Positions 63,045 through 64,000 of a stretch of 64,000 nt of DNA are shown here, in pieces (positions within the stretch are counted from its first letter, which is position 1; the number at the start of each line of letters is the position of its first letter). Below the pieces are notes generated by a model. It was not told where the DNA came from, searched no databases, and saw nothing but the letters and a program-made list of their open reading frames with translations. This DNA comes from Kribbella sindirgiensis. GTDB lineage: Bacteria > Actinomycetota > Actinomycetes > Propionibacteriales > Kribbellaceae. The stretch spans positions 1-64,000 of the forward strand of contig NZ_SJKA01000004.1 of the NCBI RefSeq assembly GCF_004331435.1, given 5' to 3'. A program made the translations under genes and the position numbers.

Positions 63045-63785
63045 TCAGCGCACCGGTTGCCCGTAGTCCGATAGTACGAACGGCGGGATCAGGTCGGCGA
63101 CCCCGCTCAGCACGGGCAGCGCCGTCAGCGTCTGCGGCACCGTCCAGGGCTTGGCGGCGTACGCGACGAGCAGGCTGCCGGAGATCCAGAAGTTCAGTGG
63201 CGGCTGGTTGAGCAGCCATTCCATCATCCGCGGGTGCAGTACGGCGGACGCGTACCGCGCATCGAGAGCGGTCGCGCGGAACTGGCGGTTGAAGGTCTCG
63301 CTCTCCACCTCGACCCGCTCCATCCGCGGCTCGACGGCCGCCCTCTCGTCGAGGACGGATTCGGCGCGGATGTCCAGGTCGTGACCGATCGCCAGCTCGG
63401 GCAGCCGGACGGGCAGTTCGATCGCGACCAGGTGATTGACCGAGGTGCTCGGCAACCGGCCGCCTTCGGTGTAGACGAACTCGGCCATCCGGATCGGGCG
63501 GCCCTGGTACTCGCCGGCCAGGATCCGGCGCAGGTCCCCGTCCGGGGCGAAGATCCGGCAGCCGGCTGCGTGCAGCTGCCCGTCGGCGTCGGTCCCCGGG
63601 AGCCAGCCGTACCCCTCGGCGCCGGCCTGTTCCCTGGCGAGCTCGGCGTTCGCCCGGTCGACCCACGGACCGCCGATGCGCGCGATCAGGAGACCGAACA
63701 GGACGATTCCACCGATGACCAGGGCCATCCCGAACAGGATTCCGCCCACGGCTTCAAGCCAGCGAGGCACCGCGAGAGCGAGCAC
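63045..63785 (-). CDS. Conserved actinobacterial membrane protein of unknown function (DUF3137-like)
   Basis: 246 aa from the GTG at 63785, 28 nt after the smpB stop. One or two N-terminal hydrophobic helices (about 10-36) and a soluble domain (GHDLDIRAESVLDER, FNRQFRATALDARYASAVLHPRMMEWLL). The arrangement recalls DUF3137 proteins, but I am not certain. A TAGGTT box lies six bases before the start, so the gene may have its own leaderless transcript. Confidence 0.65.
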   Translation of the reverse strand: MLALAVPRWLEAVGGILFGMALVIGGIVLFGLLIARIGGPWVDRANAELAREQAGAEGYGWLPGTDADGQLHAAGCRIFAPDGDLRRILAGEYQGRPIRMAEFVYTEGGRLPSTSVNHLVAIELPVRLPELAIGHDLDIRAESVLDERAAVEPRMERVEVESETFNRQFRATALDARYASAVLHPRMMEWLLNQPPLNFWISGSLLVAYAAKPWTVPQTLTALPVLSGVADLIPPFVLSDYGQPVR

Positions 63786-63813
63786 AATCGCAACCTAGCC
63801 CACCCAGGGGGTA

Positions 63814-64000
63814 CTACTGGCGGCGGCGGTCCGACAGGGCGCGCTGGGCCTCGCGGTTCGCCTGGCGTTCGGCGAGGGCGTGGCGCTTGTCGTAGTCCTT
63901 CTTGCCGCGCCCGGTGGCGAGCTCGACCTTCGCGTAGCCGTCCTTGAAGTACAGCGACAGCGGGATCAGCGACACCCCCTGCTGCTCGACCTCGCGGATC
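63814..64000 (-). CDS. smpB: SmpB, tmRNA-binding protein (3' part only)
   Basis: 61 C-terminal residues are in the window, ending at TAG 63814-63816. They read [30 protein letters not shown], the conserved end of SmpB with its basic tail (RALSDRRRQ) that folds into the mRNA channel. The N-terminus lies to the right. It binds the tRNA-like part of the ssrA RNA for ribosome rescue. Confidence 0.93.
   Translation of the reverse strand, partial: IREVEQQGVSLIPLSLYFKDGYAKVELATGRGKKDYDKRHALAERQANREAQRALSDRRRQ

Overview
This is a high-GC window with many GTG starts, four-base ATGA/GTGA stop-start overlaps, RskA-type anti-sigma, DUF222 and DUF1707 proteins, and an actinobacterial tmRNA whose tag ends in ALAA. 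It comes from an actinomycete. The gene mix (many sugar ABC importers, GH families, AraC/PhyH pairs) suggests a soil genus such as Kribbella; the genus is an inference.

Layout. 1-10.5 kb: a truncated DUF222 (13E12) gene, an aminoglycoside-phosphotransferase-like gene divergent from a CE15-like esterase, an ABC-2 drug/lipid exporter with a DesK/NarL-type two-component system, a sulfite-oxidase-like molybdoenzyme, a 59-aa ORF whose ribosome site sits in an inverted repeat, and a multicopper-oxidase operon. 10.6-16 kb: alpha-galactosidase plus a CUT1 sugar ABC importer. 16-32 kb: a RlaP-like nucleotidyltransferase, ArsR/SRPBCC, a secreted SGNH hydrolase and M4 protease, an FHA protein, MarR/epoxide hydrolase, XRE/SnoaL, then a locus with DUF4397 protein, class F sortase, MerR-B12-like regulator, ECF sigma and anti-sigma factor.

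32-45 kb: an AraC regulator divergent from a phytanoyl-CoA dioxygenase (PhyH1), an oligopeptide-type ABC importer with its LacI regulator, GH35 and GH1 glycosidases, a 168-bp inverted-repeat element, and a second PhyH gene (PhyH2). PhyH1 and PhyH2 lie 11 kb apart in opposite directions but share an ungapped 66-bp promoter block, which suggests one regulator controls both.

45.7-60.3 kb: a LacI-centred divergent cluster. Leftward run LacI, DppB, DppC, binding protein, DppD, DppF, a GH63/MGH1-like glycosidase, a FAD oxidoreductase and a DapA-family lyase/dehydratase, mostly with overlapping stops and starts. Rightward run a Tat-exported sialidase-like beta-propeller and a GH127 beta-L-arabinofuranosidase. 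Two copies of a GCTAATAC palindromic operator lie between the two arms. I read this as one catabolic system for an unidentified, probably arabinofuranose-containing glycan or glycoconjugate.

60.3-64 kb: an intact hipB with a hipA broken by an internal deletion, then tmRNA, two small membrane-protein genes and the 3' end of smpB. The TIR element at 43.75 kb and a related single end at 60.3 kb both sit on CTAG sites that form stop codons of neighbouring genes.
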